A stretch of DNA of 11,399 nucleotides from CAVPEW01 sp050247895 (GCA_050247895.1 JBFWTJ010000114.1:1-11399); one strand, 5' to 3'; counted from the first letter of the stretch, positions 1-6,756 are shown. The notes: generated from the sequence alone by a model not told the origin. A program made the numbers and translations.

Positions 1-1673
1 TAGACCCGGCCGCCGTCGACCTCGACCCGGGCCTTGGTCACGGTCCGGTTGGGCTCCTCGACGGTCTCCAGGCCCAGGTAGCGGACCTCGTGGCCGGCCA
101 CCACCGCCGACTCGCCGACCTCGAGCACCTCCTCGGCCTCGCGCACGTAGCTGCCCGAGGCGGCCAGGGCCACCGCGACCAGCACCACGCCCAGGTGCAC
201 GACCATGCCGCCGTTGGTCCGCCCCACGACCCCCCGCCAGCCCTGGCGGCGGCTGGCCAGCACGAGCTGGCGGACCGCGGCGCCCGCGGCGAAGGCACCC
301 AGGCCGAACGCGGCGACCGGGGCCAGGCCCCGGGCCCCGGCGGCCACCGAGCCCACCAGCACCACCGCGGCGGCCACCGCCGGCCACAGGAGGCGCTGGG
401 ACAGCAGCTCGCCCGACGCCTTGCGCCAGGGCAGGGCCGGGGCCACCGCCATGAGGAAGAGCAGCACCAGGCCGATCGGGACCGTCATCCGGTTGAAGTA
501 GGGCGCGCCGACCGACAGGGGCCGGCCCTGGACGGCCTCGGCGATCAGCGGGAAGACCGTGCCCAACAGCACCACGAAGGCGAACGCCGCGAACAGCACG
601 TTGTTGAGCAGGAACGCGCCTTCGCGCGACGCCGGCGAGTCGATGCGGCCCGGGGCCCGCAGGCGGTCGCCCCGCCAGCCGATGAGGCCGAGGGTCACCG
701 CGACGACCACGGCGAAGAACGAGAGGAACCAGGCGCCGATGTCGCTCTCGCTGAAGGCGTGGACCGACTCGATGACCCCCGAGCGGGTCAGGAAGGTCCC
801 CAGGATCGTCAGGCTGAACGTGGCGCACAGCAGCGACAGGTTCCAGACCCGCAGCATCCCCCGGCGCTCCTGGACCATCACCGAGTGCAGGTAGGCCGTG
901 CCGGTCAGCCACGGCAGCAGCGAGGCGTTCTCGACCGGGTCCCAACCCCAGTAGCCGCCCCAGCCCAGCACCTCGTAGCTCCACCAGGCGCCGAGCCCGA
1001 TGCCCACGGTGAGGAAGCCCCAGGCGAACAGGGTGGCCCGGCGGGTCTGGAGCAGCCAGCCCTCCCCCAGCCGGCCGGTGACCAGCGCGGCGACGGCGAA
1101 GGCGAACGGCACGGTGAACCCGACCACGCCCAGGTAGAGGAACGGCGGGTGGAACGCCATCAGGATGTGGTCCTGCAGCAGCGGGTTGGGCCCGGGCCCG
1201 TCGTAGCCCGGCGCCACGTCGACCCGGCCGAACGGGTTGGCCGGACCCAGCATGAGGGCGAAGAAGAAGAGGCACACGGCCAGCATCGTGAGCAGCGCCC
1301 AGCCGACCAGCGGGTCGGCCAGCCGGCGCCGGAAGCGCCGGGCCACCAGCACCGTGTAGCCGGCCAGGACCGCGCCCCACAGCAGGATCGAGCCCTCCAG
1401 CGCCGACCACATGGTGGCCACGTTGAACAGCGGCGGGGTCCTCGACGACCCGTTGTCGTGGACGAACGAGACCGAGAAGTCCCGGGTGATCAGGGCCCGC
1501 TGCATGGCGGCCACCGCGACGACCGAGCCGAGGCCGACGAGCAGGGCGTAGGTCCAGCCGGTGCGCAGCAGCGCGGGCCGGCCCCGGACCAGGCCCACGG
1601 CCAGGGTCAGGATCCCCATGGCCGAGGCGGCCACGGCCAGGACGATGCCGGCCGTGCCGAGGACCGCGTTCAC
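1..1673 (-). CDS. ccmF: Cytochrome c heme lyase subunit CcmF (3' end outside window)
   Basis: CcmF is the large integral-membrane subunit of the System I heme lyase. It takes heme from holo-CcmE and, with CcmH, attaches it to apocytochrome c on the outer face of the membrane. The visible 557 residues are strongly hydrophobic. They contain the WWD heme-handling motif WGGYWGWDPVEN at 238-249 and histidines at 175, 263, 305 and 493. These sit two residues off the four heme-ligand histidines I recall for E. coli CcmF (173, 261, 303, 491), so the core looks intact. The start is GTG at 1671-1673, in a GTGA overlap with the ccmE stop; a GGAGG lies about 10 nt upstream. The frame is open to position 1, so the C-terminus is missing only because of the window edge. 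It is the sixth gene of the ccmABCDEF operon. Confidence 0.96.
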   Translation of the reverse strand, partial: MNAVLGTAGIVLAVAASAMGILTLAVGLVRGRPALLRTGWTYALLVGLGSVVAVAAMQRALITRDFSVSFVHDNGSSRTPPLFNVATMWSALEGSILLWGAVLAGYTVLVARRFRRRLADPLVGWALLTMLAVCLFFFALMLGPANPFGRVDVAPGYDGPGPNPLLQDHILMAFHPPFLYLGVVGFTVPFAFAVAALVTGRLGEGWLLQTRRATLFAWGFLTVGIGLGAWWSYEVLGWGGYWGWDPVENASLLPWLTGTAYLHSVMVQERRGMLRVWNLSLLCATFSLTILGTFLTRSGVIESVHAFSESDIGAWFLSFFAVVVAVTLGLIGWRGDRLRAPGRIDSPASREGAFLLNNVLFAAFAFVVLLGTVFPLIAEAVQGRPLSVGAPYFNRMTVPIGLVLLFLMAVAPALPWRKASGELLSQRLLWPAVAAAVVLVGSVAAGARGLAPVAAFGLGAFAAGAAVRQLVLASRRQGWRGVVGRTNGGMVVHLGVVLVAVALAASGSYVREAEEVLEVGESAVVAGHEVRYLGLETVEEPNRTVTKARVEVDGGRV

Positions 1674-2164
1674 CGGTCCGACGCCTCCCGGGCGCCGCGT
1701 CCGTGACCGTCCTCGGCGTCGGCGATGCGGTCCTCGTTGTCGGCCACGTAGTTCTCGTCGTGGCGGATCAGCATCTCGTCGCTGGCGAAGCGCGCACCCG
1801 ACCACCGGCCGCTGAGCACCACGGGGATCCCCTCCTCGAACAGCTCGGGTGTCCCCCCGGAGTGGACCACCTCGACCTGCACGTCGTTGAACTCCACCGT
1901 GAAGGCGGCACCGCCCTCGCTGCGCCGGACCGAGTCCTCCACGACCAGGCCCTGGAGCCGGAACCGCTTGTCGCCCAGCGCCTCCCGGTCGGCCACCGCC
2001 TCGTCGGCGTTGTAGAAGTAGACCGCGGCGTTGGTCATGGCCTGCCAGGCGATGACCCCGATGGCCACCACGGCCAGGCCCACGACCAGCAGCGCCCAGC
2101 GCCGCCGGACCGGGGGCCGCAGGGCCTCGGCCGGCTCCCCCAGCGTGCGCGGGGTCAGCTCCAC
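1670..2164 (-). CDS. ccmE: Heme chaperone CcmE
   Basis: CcmE is a membrane-anchored periplasmic-side chaperone. It binds heme covalently through a histidine and carries it from CcmC/CcmD to CcmF. The product is 164 residues, normal for the family. It has a cytoplasmic basic N-terminus, one membrane helix (about 23-42) and then the OB-fold domain. The heme-binding motif HDENY is at 135-139, so His135 is the predicted covalent attachment site and Tyr139 the axial ligand; this is the HxxxY type, not the CxxxY variant. The frame stays open upstream to 2338, but that part runs over ccmD and the end of ccmC. GTG at 2164 is preferred because it overlaps the ccmD stop by 10 nt and has GGAG a few nt upstream. 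The acidic tail after about residue 139 is poorly conserved in the family. Confidence 0.94.
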   Translation of the reverse strand: MELTPRTLGEPAEALRPPVRRRWALLVVGLAVVAIGVIAWQAMTNAAVYFYNADEAVADREALGDKRFRLQGLVVEDSVRRSEGGAAFTVEFNDVQVEVVHSGGTPELFEEGIPVVLSGRWSGARFASDEMLIRHDENYVADNEDRIADAEDGHGRGAREASDR

Positions 2165-2301
2165 CGGCGCTGCTCCCGCGGCACCTGGCGGGACAGGGCC
2201 CGGCCCCGGCGCAGCACCCGCAGGGCGTAGGCACCGAAGGCCAGCACCGGCACGGCCCAGCCGGCCACGACGTAGGAGGCGTGGGTCATGGCCAGGCTCA
2301 T
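2155..2301 (-). CDS. ccmD: Small heme exporter subunit CcmD
   Basis: CcmD is a small single-helix protein needed to release holo-CcmE from the CcmABC complex. The 48-residue product reads MSLAMTHASYVVAGW and so on. It has one hydrophobic helix (about 9-29) followed by a basic RRGR stretch and a charged tail, the usual CcmD plan. It is easy to miss because longer open frames cover it. The call rests on length, topology and position between ccmC and ccmE. ATG at 2299-2301 overlaps the ccmC stop as ATGA, with GAGGCGG just upstream. An alternative in-frame ATG four codons later (2287-2289) would also work. The stop lies inside the ccmE start region (10 nt overlap), so ccmC, ccmD and ccmE are probably translationally coupled. 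Confidence 0.88.
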   Translation of the reverse strand: MSLAMTHASYVVAGWAVPVLAFGAYALRVLRRGRALSRQVPREQRRWS

Positions 2302-3062
2302 CGGGCCGCCTCCGCGATCGGCGACGCGCCCTCGGCACGCCGCTCGGCCAGGGCCACGTCGAGGCCCGACTCCTCGGCCCGCTCCTCGAGCCAGCTCACC
2401 CGGAAGCGGTGGACGAGCAGCCAGGCCACGGCCAGCCCGCCGACCACGATGCCCAGCACCAGGCTGAACAGCATCGACCCCTCGATGGTCGGATCCAGGC
2501 GGGTGATGGTCGCCTTCTGGTGCAGCGAGTCCCACCAGTCGACCGAGTAGTGGACGATCATCACGTTGGGGAACAGCAGCAGGCCCACCACCGCCGAGCG
2601 CCGGCCCCGGGCGGCGGCCGCACCGGACTCGCCGTCGATCCGCCGCAGGGCCAGGTAGGCCATGAGCATGACGAACAGCAGGGCGGTGCTGGTCATGCGG
2701 GGGTCCCACTGCCACCAGGTCCCCCAGGTCGGGCGGCCCCACACCGAACCGGTGAACAGGCAGATGCCGGTGAGCAGGAGCGCGACCTCGGCCGCGGCCG
2801 GGCCCATGACCCACCAGCCCTCGGAGCGCCGGCGGAGCCACATGGCCGAGGCCAGGGTCGTCAGGAAGCAGGCGCCGTAGGCCCAGATGGCCGACGGCAC
2901 GTGGACGTACATGATCCGCACCGCGTCCTTCTGGACCCGGTCGGCCGGGCTCCACCACAGGCCGTAGGCGACCAGCAGGGCGAAGCCGGCCAGGCTCACC
3001 CCGCCCAGGGCGCGGGTCAGCGACGAGGACGTCGTGGTGGGTGCGGGGGGCGGGCTGGTCAC
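2298..3062 (-). CDS. ccmC: Heme transporter / CcmE heme-loading protein CcmC
   Basis: CcmC is a six-helix membrane protein of the heme-handling superfamily. It presents heme on the outer membrane face and loads it onto CcmE. The 254-residue product has the WWD motif WGRPTWGTWWQWDP at 108-121, flanked by the two conserved loop histidines: His54 in MYVHVPSAIW and His171 in VHYSVDWW. All key residues are present. The N-terminus carries a short Pro/Thr/Ser stretch before the first helix. The C-terminal part (about 215-254) is charged and cytoplasmic, longer than the minimal domain. The start is GTG at 3060-3062, overlapping the ccmB stop as GTGA with GGAGGA close upstream. The frame is open much further upstream, but that reading is antisense-like Arg/Pro/Gly sequence over ccmB. 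Confidence 0.96.
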   Translation of the reverse strand: MTSPPPAPTTTSSSLTRALGGVSLAGFALLVAYGLWWSPADRVQKDAVRIMYVHVPSAIWAYGACFLTTLASAMWLRRRSEGWWVMGPAAAEVALLLTGICLFTGSVWGRPTWGTWWQWDPRMTSTALLFVMLMAYLALRRIDGESGAAAARGRRSAVVGLLLFPNVMIVHYSVDWWDSLHQKATITRLDPTIEGSMLFSLVLGIVVGGLAVAWLLVHRFRVSWLEERAEESGLDVALAERRAEGASPIAEAAR

Positions 3063-3742
3063 TGTTCCTCCAGGAGGGGGCCGAAGGCGACGGCACCGAC
3101 GGCGAGGTAGAGGGCGGCGAAGAAGGCGAGCGCGCCGCACCAGGGCCAACCCTCGGCCGCGACGCCGCCGAGGGCGGCGTCGAAGGACTCGGTGGCCCCG
3201 ATGAGCACGGGCGACAGCGCGGGCAGCAGCATGATGGGCAGCAGGGTCTCGCGGACCCGCAGCCCGGCGGCCAGCACCCCGTAGAGCGAGCCGGCCGCGG
3301 CCAGCCCGGCCGTGGCGGTCAGGCAGGTGGCCACCAGCAGCGGGACGCCGGTGACCTGACGGCCGTAGAGCACGACCACCCCCACGGCGAGGACGGCCTC
3401 CAGGACCAGGAGCTGGGCCCCCACCGCGCCCACCTTGCCGAGGAACACGCCCATGGGGTCCAGGCCCGAGAGGCGCAGGCCGTCGCGGCCCCCGTCGGCG
3501 GCCTCGAGCGAGAAGGCCCGCTGGACCGCCAGGAGCGAGCAGAGCAGTACCGCGACCCAGAACAGGCCCGAGCTGGCCCGTTCGAGCACGCCCGCCGCGG
3601 GGTCCAGCGCGAAGGCGAACAGGATCAGCACGAGCACCGCGAAGGGCGCCACCTGCTGGGTGGTGACCCGGGACCGCAGCTCGATCCGCAGGTCCTTGCC
3701 CGCGACCAGGGCCGCGGCCCGCCACACCCCGTCAGCGGACAC
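3059..3742 (-). CDS. ccmB: Heme exporter permease CcmB
   Basis: CcmB is the membrane permease of the CcmAB ABC complex. The ATPase activity drives release of heme-loaded CcmE from CcmC/CcmD. The 227-residue product has the usual length and about six membrane helices. Family features include an amphipathic N-terminal KDLRIELRSR segment followed by the first helix, FSLEAADGGRDGLRLSGLDP after the second helix, and the PALSPVLIGATES loop near 185-197. The start is GTG at 3740-3742 with GGAGGT about 5 nt upstream. It overlaps the end of ccmA by 11 nt, and the stop overlaps the ccmC start. Confidence 0.94.
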   Translation of the reverse strand: MSADGVWRAAALVAGKDLRIELRSRVTTQQVAPFAVLVLILFAFALDPAAGVLERASSGLFWVAVLLCSLLAVQRAFSLEAADGGRDGLRLSGLDPMGVFLGKVGAVGAQLLVLEAVLAVGVVVLYGRQVTGVPLLVATCLTATAGLAAAGSLYGVLAAGLRVRETLLPIMLLPALSPVLIGATESFDAALGGVAAEGWPWCGALAFFAALYLAVGAVAFGPLLEEQ

Positions 3743-4424
3743 CGGCCACCTCCGCCGCCGGCACGGGGGCGGAGCCGGGGGCCCCGGCGTTGGTCCCGCC
3801 GTCGAGCTGGACGACCCGGGTGGCCAGCGCCTCGGCCCGGTCGAGCTCGTGGGACGACAGCAGGACGGTCGCCCCCGCCGCGATCGCCCGGCGGGCCAGG
3901 CCGTCGATCAGGTCGCGCCCGGCCTGGTCCAGGCCGGCGTGGGGCTCGTCGAGCAGCCACAGCTCGGGCCGCCGGGCCAGCAGGCAGGCCAGCGAGGTGC
4001 GCCGCCGCTGGCCGGCCGAGAGCCGGACCACCGGGAGCCCGGCCAGCCGGCCGGACAGGCCGAGCGCGTCGAGGGCCGCGTCGACCTCGGCGGCCGACGC
4101 GCCGGCGGCCCGGGCCCAGAAGCGGACGTTCTCGGTCACGGTCAGGTCGTCGTAGAGGCCGGTCTGGTGGCCGAGCACCCCGACGCGCCGGCGCAGGGCC
4201 CGGGCCGCGGCGGGGTCGGACAGGTCGTAGCCCAGCACCGTGCCCTCGCCCCGCACGAGGGGGGCCAGCCCGGCGCAGAGGCGCAACAGGGTCGTCTTGC
4301 CCGCGCCGTTGGGGCCGCGCAGGAGGACGATCTCGCCGGCGCCGACGTCGAGGTCGACCCCGGCCAGGGCGGGGAAGCGGCCCAGCAACGTCACCGCGCC
4401 GCGGAGGTGGACGACCGTTTCCAT
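3732..4424 (-). CDS. ccmA: Heme exporter ATP-binding protein CcmA
   Basis: CcmA is the ABC ATPase that pairs with CcmB. The 230-residue protein has every nucleotide-binding element in order: Walker A GPNGAGKTT at 37-45, the Q-loop Gln87 in GHQTGLYDDLT, signature LSAGQ at 135-139, Walker B LWLLDEP at 155-161 and the H-loop His192 in LLSSHE. The ABC domain alone does not name the substrate. The assignment to heme/cytochrome c maturation comes from the directly overlapping ccmB and ccmC genes. The start is ATG at 4422-4424 with GGAG 4 nt upstream. It is the first gene of the leftward operon. The Ala/Pro-rich last 25 residues look like an unconserved tail. Confidence 0.96.
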   Translation of the reverse strand: METVVHLRGAVTLLGRFPALAGVDLDVGAGEIVLLRGPNGAGKTTLLRLCAGLAPLVRGEGTVLGYDLSDPAAARALRRRVGVLGHQTGLYDDLTVTENVRFWARAAGASAAEVDAALDALGLSGRLAGLPVVRLSAGQRRRTSLACLLARRPELWLLDEPHAGLDQAGRDLIDGLARRAIAAGATVLLSSHELDRAEALATRVVQLDGGTNAGAPGSAPVPAAEVAGVR

Positions 4425-4436
4425 GGGCTCCGGGGA

Positions 4437-4466
4437 AGTCTAGGAACCGGCCTTGGACACGGACAA
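4437..4466 (-). promoter_or_regulatory. Candidate promoter of the ccmABCDEF operon
   Basis: On the minus strand, TTGTCC (4466-4461) and TAGACT (4442-4437) are separated by 18 nt. Each matches the sigma-70-type consensus at 4 of 6 positions. The -10 box ends 12 nt before the ccmA ATG, leaving a short leader that still contains GGAG. This is the only upstream gap in the operon. It is shared with the divergent sortase gene. Confidence 0.5.
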
Positions 4467-4481
4467 AGCAGGCCGTCGAGG

Positions 4482-4487
4482 TAGGTT
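4482..4487 (+). promoter_or_regulatory. Candidate -10 box of the sortase gene
   Basis: TAGGTT fits the actinobacterial TANNNT -10 pattern and ends 8 nt before the ATG at 4496, the spacing expected for a leaderless mRNA. No convincing -35 is seen 16-18 nt upstream. The same bases also form part of a GAGGTAGG purine tract that could act as a ribosome site about 10 nt from the start, so the two readings compete. Confidence 0.3.
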
Positions 4488-4495
4488 CGCCCCCC

Positions 4496-5428
4496 ATGCG
4501 GCTGGCGAGGGTCCTCGGTGCGGTGGGCCGCGTGCTCATCACCGCCGGGGTGCTGATCCTGCTGTTCGTGGCGTACCAGCTGTGGGGCACCGGGATCCGC
4601 GAGGCGCAGTCCCAGGACCGCCTGGCCGACGACTTCGCCGAGCTCCTCGACCGACCCGACCCGACGACGTCGAGCACCTCGACGACCAGCACCACGCTGG
4701 ACGGGTCGACCACGACCTCGGTGGCGACGGGGCCCGCGACGGGGCCCGTGGTCGTGCCGCCCGAGGGCGAGGCGGTGGCCCGCATCACGATCCCCCGGAT
4801 CGAGGTCGACAAGATCGTCGTCGAGGGCGTGTCGGTGGCCGACCTGAAGAAGGGCCCGGGCCACTACCCCGAGACCCCGCTGCCGGGCCAGGCCGGCAAC
4901 GCCGCCATCGCCGGCCACCGCACCACCTACGGCGCCCCCTTCAACCGCATCGACGAGCTGGTCGCGGGCGACGAGGTGGTCGTGGAGACCGTGCAGGGCC
5001 GGTTCCGCTACCTGGTGCGCGAGCAGCTGATCGTGAGCCCGTCGCAGGTCGAGGTCCTCGACCAGACCGGCGAGGACCTGCTCACCCTCACCGCCTGCCA
5101 CCCCAAGTACTCGGCCCGCCAGCGCATCGTGGTGGTGGCCGAGCTGGCCCCGGGCCAGACCCCGCTGCCCGTCGTGCCGGCCGACCCCGGCCAGGCGGGC
5201 GACCCGGCCCCGGTGCGGCCCCAGCTCGACGACATCGACGGCGAGAGCGCGGCCATCTGGCCCGCCCTGGCCTGGGGCGGGCTGGCCGCCCTGGTCTGGC
5301 TGGCCGCCTGGCTGGTCGGGCGCCGGTGGCGCCGCTGGCCGGCCTACCTGGTCGGGCTCCCGGTGTTCCTCGTGGTCCTGTTCTTCTTCTTCGAGGAGTT
5401 CAGCCGCCTGCTCCCGACCAGCTACTGA
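4496..5428 (+). CDS. Class E-type sortase with C-terminal membrane helices
   Basis: Sortases are cysteine transpeptidases on the outer membrane face that attach secreted proteins to peptidoglycan. The 310-residue product has an N-terminal membrane anchor (about 11-24) and a Thr/Ser-rich linker near residues 55-85. The catalytic domain follows, from about 98 (ARITIPRIEVDK). Visible catalytic residues are His141 in AGHRTTYGAPF, Cys201 in TLTACHP, and Arg210 in YSARQR. The TLTACHP-type signature is like that of actinobacterial class E sortases. After the domain come a Pro-rich stretch, two hydrophobic segments (about 254-275 and 282-297) and FSRLLPTSY, so this enzyme is probably anchored at both ends. 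The start is ATG at 4496; the frame is open upstream but there overlaps ccmA antisense. No protein with a clear LPxTG or LAxTG sorting signal is encoded in the window. Confidence 0.93.
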   Translation: MRLARVLGAVGRVLITAGVLILLFVAYQLWGTGIREAQSQDRLADDFAELLDRPDPTTSSTSTTSTTLDGSTTTSVATGPATGPVVVPPEGEAVARITIPRIEVDKIVVEGVSVADLKKGPGHYPETPLPGQAGNAAIAGHRTTYGAPFNRIDELVAGDEVVVETVQGRFRYLVREQLIVSPSQVEVLDQTGEDLLTLTACHPKYSARQRIVVVAELAPGQTPLPVVPADPGQAGDPAPVRPQLDDIDGESAAIWPALAWGGLAALVWLAAWLVGRRWRRWPAYLVGLPVFLVVLFFFFEEFSRLLPTSY

Positions 5429-5443
5429 GGTGGGTGCCTTCCC

Positions 5444-5449
5444 TATGCT
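5444..5449 (+). promoter_or_regulatory. Candidate -10 box of the lipoprotein gene
   Basis: TATGCT matches TANNNT and ends exactly 7 nt before ATG 5457, as expected for a leaderless transcript. No Shine-Dalgarno site precedes that ATG. The box supports the start at 5457 over the in-frame ATG inside the box itself (5445). A clear -35 is not visible. Confidence 0.35.
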
Positions 5450-5456
5450 CCTGCGG

Positions 5457-5777
5457 ATGAGAACCCTCAGAACCGCTGCCGTGGCGACCTTCGGGCTGGC
5501 CGTGGCCCTGGGCGCCTGCACGGCCGACCGGGGCGACGTGCTGCGAGCCGGCGTCGAGGACGGCTTCGAGCAGGCCGGGATCGACGTCACCGACGAGCAG
5601 TCGAAGTGCGTGGCCGACTCGATCACCGAGCAGCTCGGCGGCGAGGAGCGCCTGGAGGAGCTCGAGGAGGACTACGACTCGGTCGAAGACCTCCCCGAGG
5701 AGATCAGGGAGGAGTTCGCGCAGGCCGGGATCACCGCCTTCGCGGACTGCGACATCGACGTGACGGGCGCGGGCTGA
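5457..5777 (+). CDS. Small acidic predicted lipoprotein with a two-cysteine domain
   Basis: I do not recognise a named family. The 106-residue product begins MRTLRTAAVATFGLAVALGAC, a clear lipoprotein signal peptide. It has basic residues, a hydrophobic core and the lipobox LGAC with Cys21 as the predicted lipidated residue, so the mature protein should sit on the outer membrane face. The mature part is very acidic (many Glu/Asp, helical-looking EERLEELEEDYD). It has two further cysteines, in QSKCVAD and ADCDID, 46 residues apart, which could form a disulfide. The segment QSKCVADSITEQLGG resembles QADCLAREILESTGG in the next gene. The start at 5457 is chosen because it gives the cleanest signal peptide and lies 7 nt from a -10 box; the frame is open from 5430. 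It sits 28 nt after the sortase gene and 25 nt before the DUF2510 gene. Confidence 0.82.
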   Translation: MRTLRTAAVATFGLAVALGACTADRGDVLRAGVEDGFEQAGIDVTDEQSKCVADSITEQLGGEERLEELEEDYDSVEDLPEEIREEFAQAGITAFADCDIDVTGAG

Positions 5778-5783
5778 GCCCGC
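5769..5783 (+). other. GC hairpin with the lipoprotein stop codon as its loop
   Basis: GCGGGC (5769-5774) pairs perfectly with GCCCGC (5778-5783). The three-base loop is the TGA stop codon of the lipoprotein gene. It could slow ribosomes or partly terminate transcription before the DUF2510 gene. There is no T-run. Confidence 0.3.
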
Positions 5784-5802
5784 CGGGACGGAGGAGCACA
5801 CG

Positions 5803-6705
5803 ATGACCGACGCACCCGCAGGCTGGCTCGACGACCCGGCCGGACGCCACGACCACCGGTACTGGGACGGCCAGCGGTGGACCGAGCACGTGGCCGACGG
5901 CGGCGTGGCCTCGACCGACCCGCTGGAGGCGCCGGTGGCCCCGCCCCGTGGCCCCGAACCCGACCCCCAGCCGACGGTCGCCGCGCCGGCGTTCGGCACC
6001 GAGACGACCGCGGGACCCGTGGTCGGGGAGCCCACCGTGGTGCAGCCGGCCGCGACCCCGTGGCCGGCGGCCCAGCCCGCGGCGTCGCCGGCCGGCAAGC
6101 CGAGCTCGCAGAAGGGCCTGTGGATCGGCCTGGGGGTGCTCGCCGCGGTGATCCTGGGGATCCTGGCCTTCGTGGTCTTCGGTGGCGACGACGACGGCGA
6201 CGGCCAGCCGGTGGCCAGCGGGGGCATCCCGGTCGACGAGGACGAGGACGACGAGGGCGACCGGCCGGCCGACCCGGACGGCGACGAGGACGACGCCGGC
6301 GACGACCAGGGCGACGCCGACGACGGCGACGGCGACGGCGACGCCTCCGGCAGCTCCGGGTCCGGGTCGGACTCGGGTTCGGGTTCGGGTTCGGGTTCGG
6401 GATCGGGATCCGGTGCCGGTTCGGGCTCGGGCTCGGGCTCGGGCTCGGGCGACGGTGACGACGACAGCGGGTCGCTCGGCGACGGGACGAACATGTTCGA
6501 CGACCCCGAGGCGTACCTGAGCGAGCTGTACCAGGACATGCTCGGCCTAGACGAGGGCCAGGCCGACTGCCTGGCCCGGGAGATCCTGGAGTCGACGGGC
6601 GGCCTCCAGGCCGGCGAGGAGCCCGACGTGAGCGAGATCATGTCGGTGCTGGGCGAGTGCGACATCAGCCTGTCGGACCTCTCGACCGCCGGTGGGGGCC
6701 GCTGA
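5803..6705 (+). CDS. DUF2510 membrane protein with Ser-Gly repeat and two-cysteine C-terminal domain
   Basis: This is a 300-residue protein of unknown function. The N-terminal DUF2510 motif is at about 6-31 (GWLDDPAGRHDHRYWDGQRW). A Pro/Ala-rich cytoplasmic linker follows, then one membrane helix from about 105 to 127 (GLWIGLGVLAAVILGI). Next are an Asp/Glu/Gly-rich acidic segment (about 128-183) and a run of Ser-Gly dipeptides (about 183-217). The last 75 residues form an apparently extracellular domain with two cysteines, in QADCLAREIL and LGECDIS, 29 residues apart. This domain looks related to the mature part of the preceding lipoprotein. A strong GGAGGAG at 5790-5796, 6 nt before ATG 5803, fixes the start and suggests cotranscription with the lipoprotein gene. 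The Ser-Gly run probably acts as a flexible spacer across the cell wall. Confidence 0.9.
   Translation: MTDAPAGWLDDPAGRHDHRYWDGQRWTEHVADGGVASTDPLEAPVAPPRGPEPDPQPTVAAPAFGTETTAGPVVGEPTVVQPAATPWPAAQPAASPAGKPSSQKGLWIGLGVLAAVILGILAFVVFGGDDDGDGQPVASGGIPVDEDEDDEGDRPADPDGDEDDAGDDQGDADDGDGDGDASGSSGSGSDSGSGSGSGSGSGSGAGSGSGSGSGSGDGDDDSGSLGDGTNMFDDPEAYLSELYQDMLGLDEGQADCLAREILESTGGLQAGEEPDVSEIMSVLGECDISLSDLSTAGGGR
6355..6450 (+). repeat. Imperfect hexanucleotide tandem repeat (TCGGGY)n inside the DUF2510 gene
   Basis: About sixteen hexamers follow each other. They are mostly TCGGGT in the first half and TCGGGC in the second, interrupted by TCGGAC, GATCGGGATCC and TGCC variants, and they encode Ser-Gly. 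Every unit is 6 nt, so gain or loss of units keeps the frame. The two-block structure suggests separate expansion of the GGT and GGC versions. Confidence 0.9.
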
Positions 6706-6713
6706 CCCCACCG
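6690..6713 (+). terminator. GC hairpin across the DUF2510 stop codon, possible terminator
   Basis: CGGTGGGG (6690-6697) pairs perfectly with CCCCACCG (6706-6713). The 8-nt loop (6698-6705) ends with the TGA stop of the DUF2510 gene. It lies 30-60 nt before the next gene start. There is no T-tract, which is common for terminators in very GC-rich actinobacteria. Confidence 0.4.
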
Positions 6714-6742
6714 CGGTCCACGTCCCGGTCGGGGCGGCTCGG

Positions 6743-6748
6743 TACCGT
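6743..6748 (+). promoter_or_regulatory. Candidate -10 box of the DUF5317 gene
   Basis: TACCGT fits TANNNT and ends 8 nt before ATG 6757. No Shine-Dalgarno site is present, which again suggests a leaderless start. The box lies within an inverted repeat, CCCGGTC (6724-6730) and GACCGGG (6750-6756), whose right arm abuts the start codon. This could be an operator or a leader hairpin. Confidence 0.3.
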
Positions 6749-6756
6749 CGACCGGG

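Noticed and set aside
90..1706. 538-codon plus-strand open frame, His/Gln/Gly/Arg-rich
   Set aside because: It is antisense to ccmF, which has all family motifs. Long stopless antisense frames are expected at this GC content, and the composition is that of a shadow frame.
5430..5456. Upstream in-frame start for the lipoprotein (MGAFPMLLR extension)
   Set aside because: It puts extra residues before a textbook lipoprotein signal and overlaps the proposed -10 box, and no ribosome site precedes it.
6355..6450. Tandem repeat as a CRISPR-like array
   Set aside because: Units are 6 nt with no spacers and encode Ser-Gly in frame.
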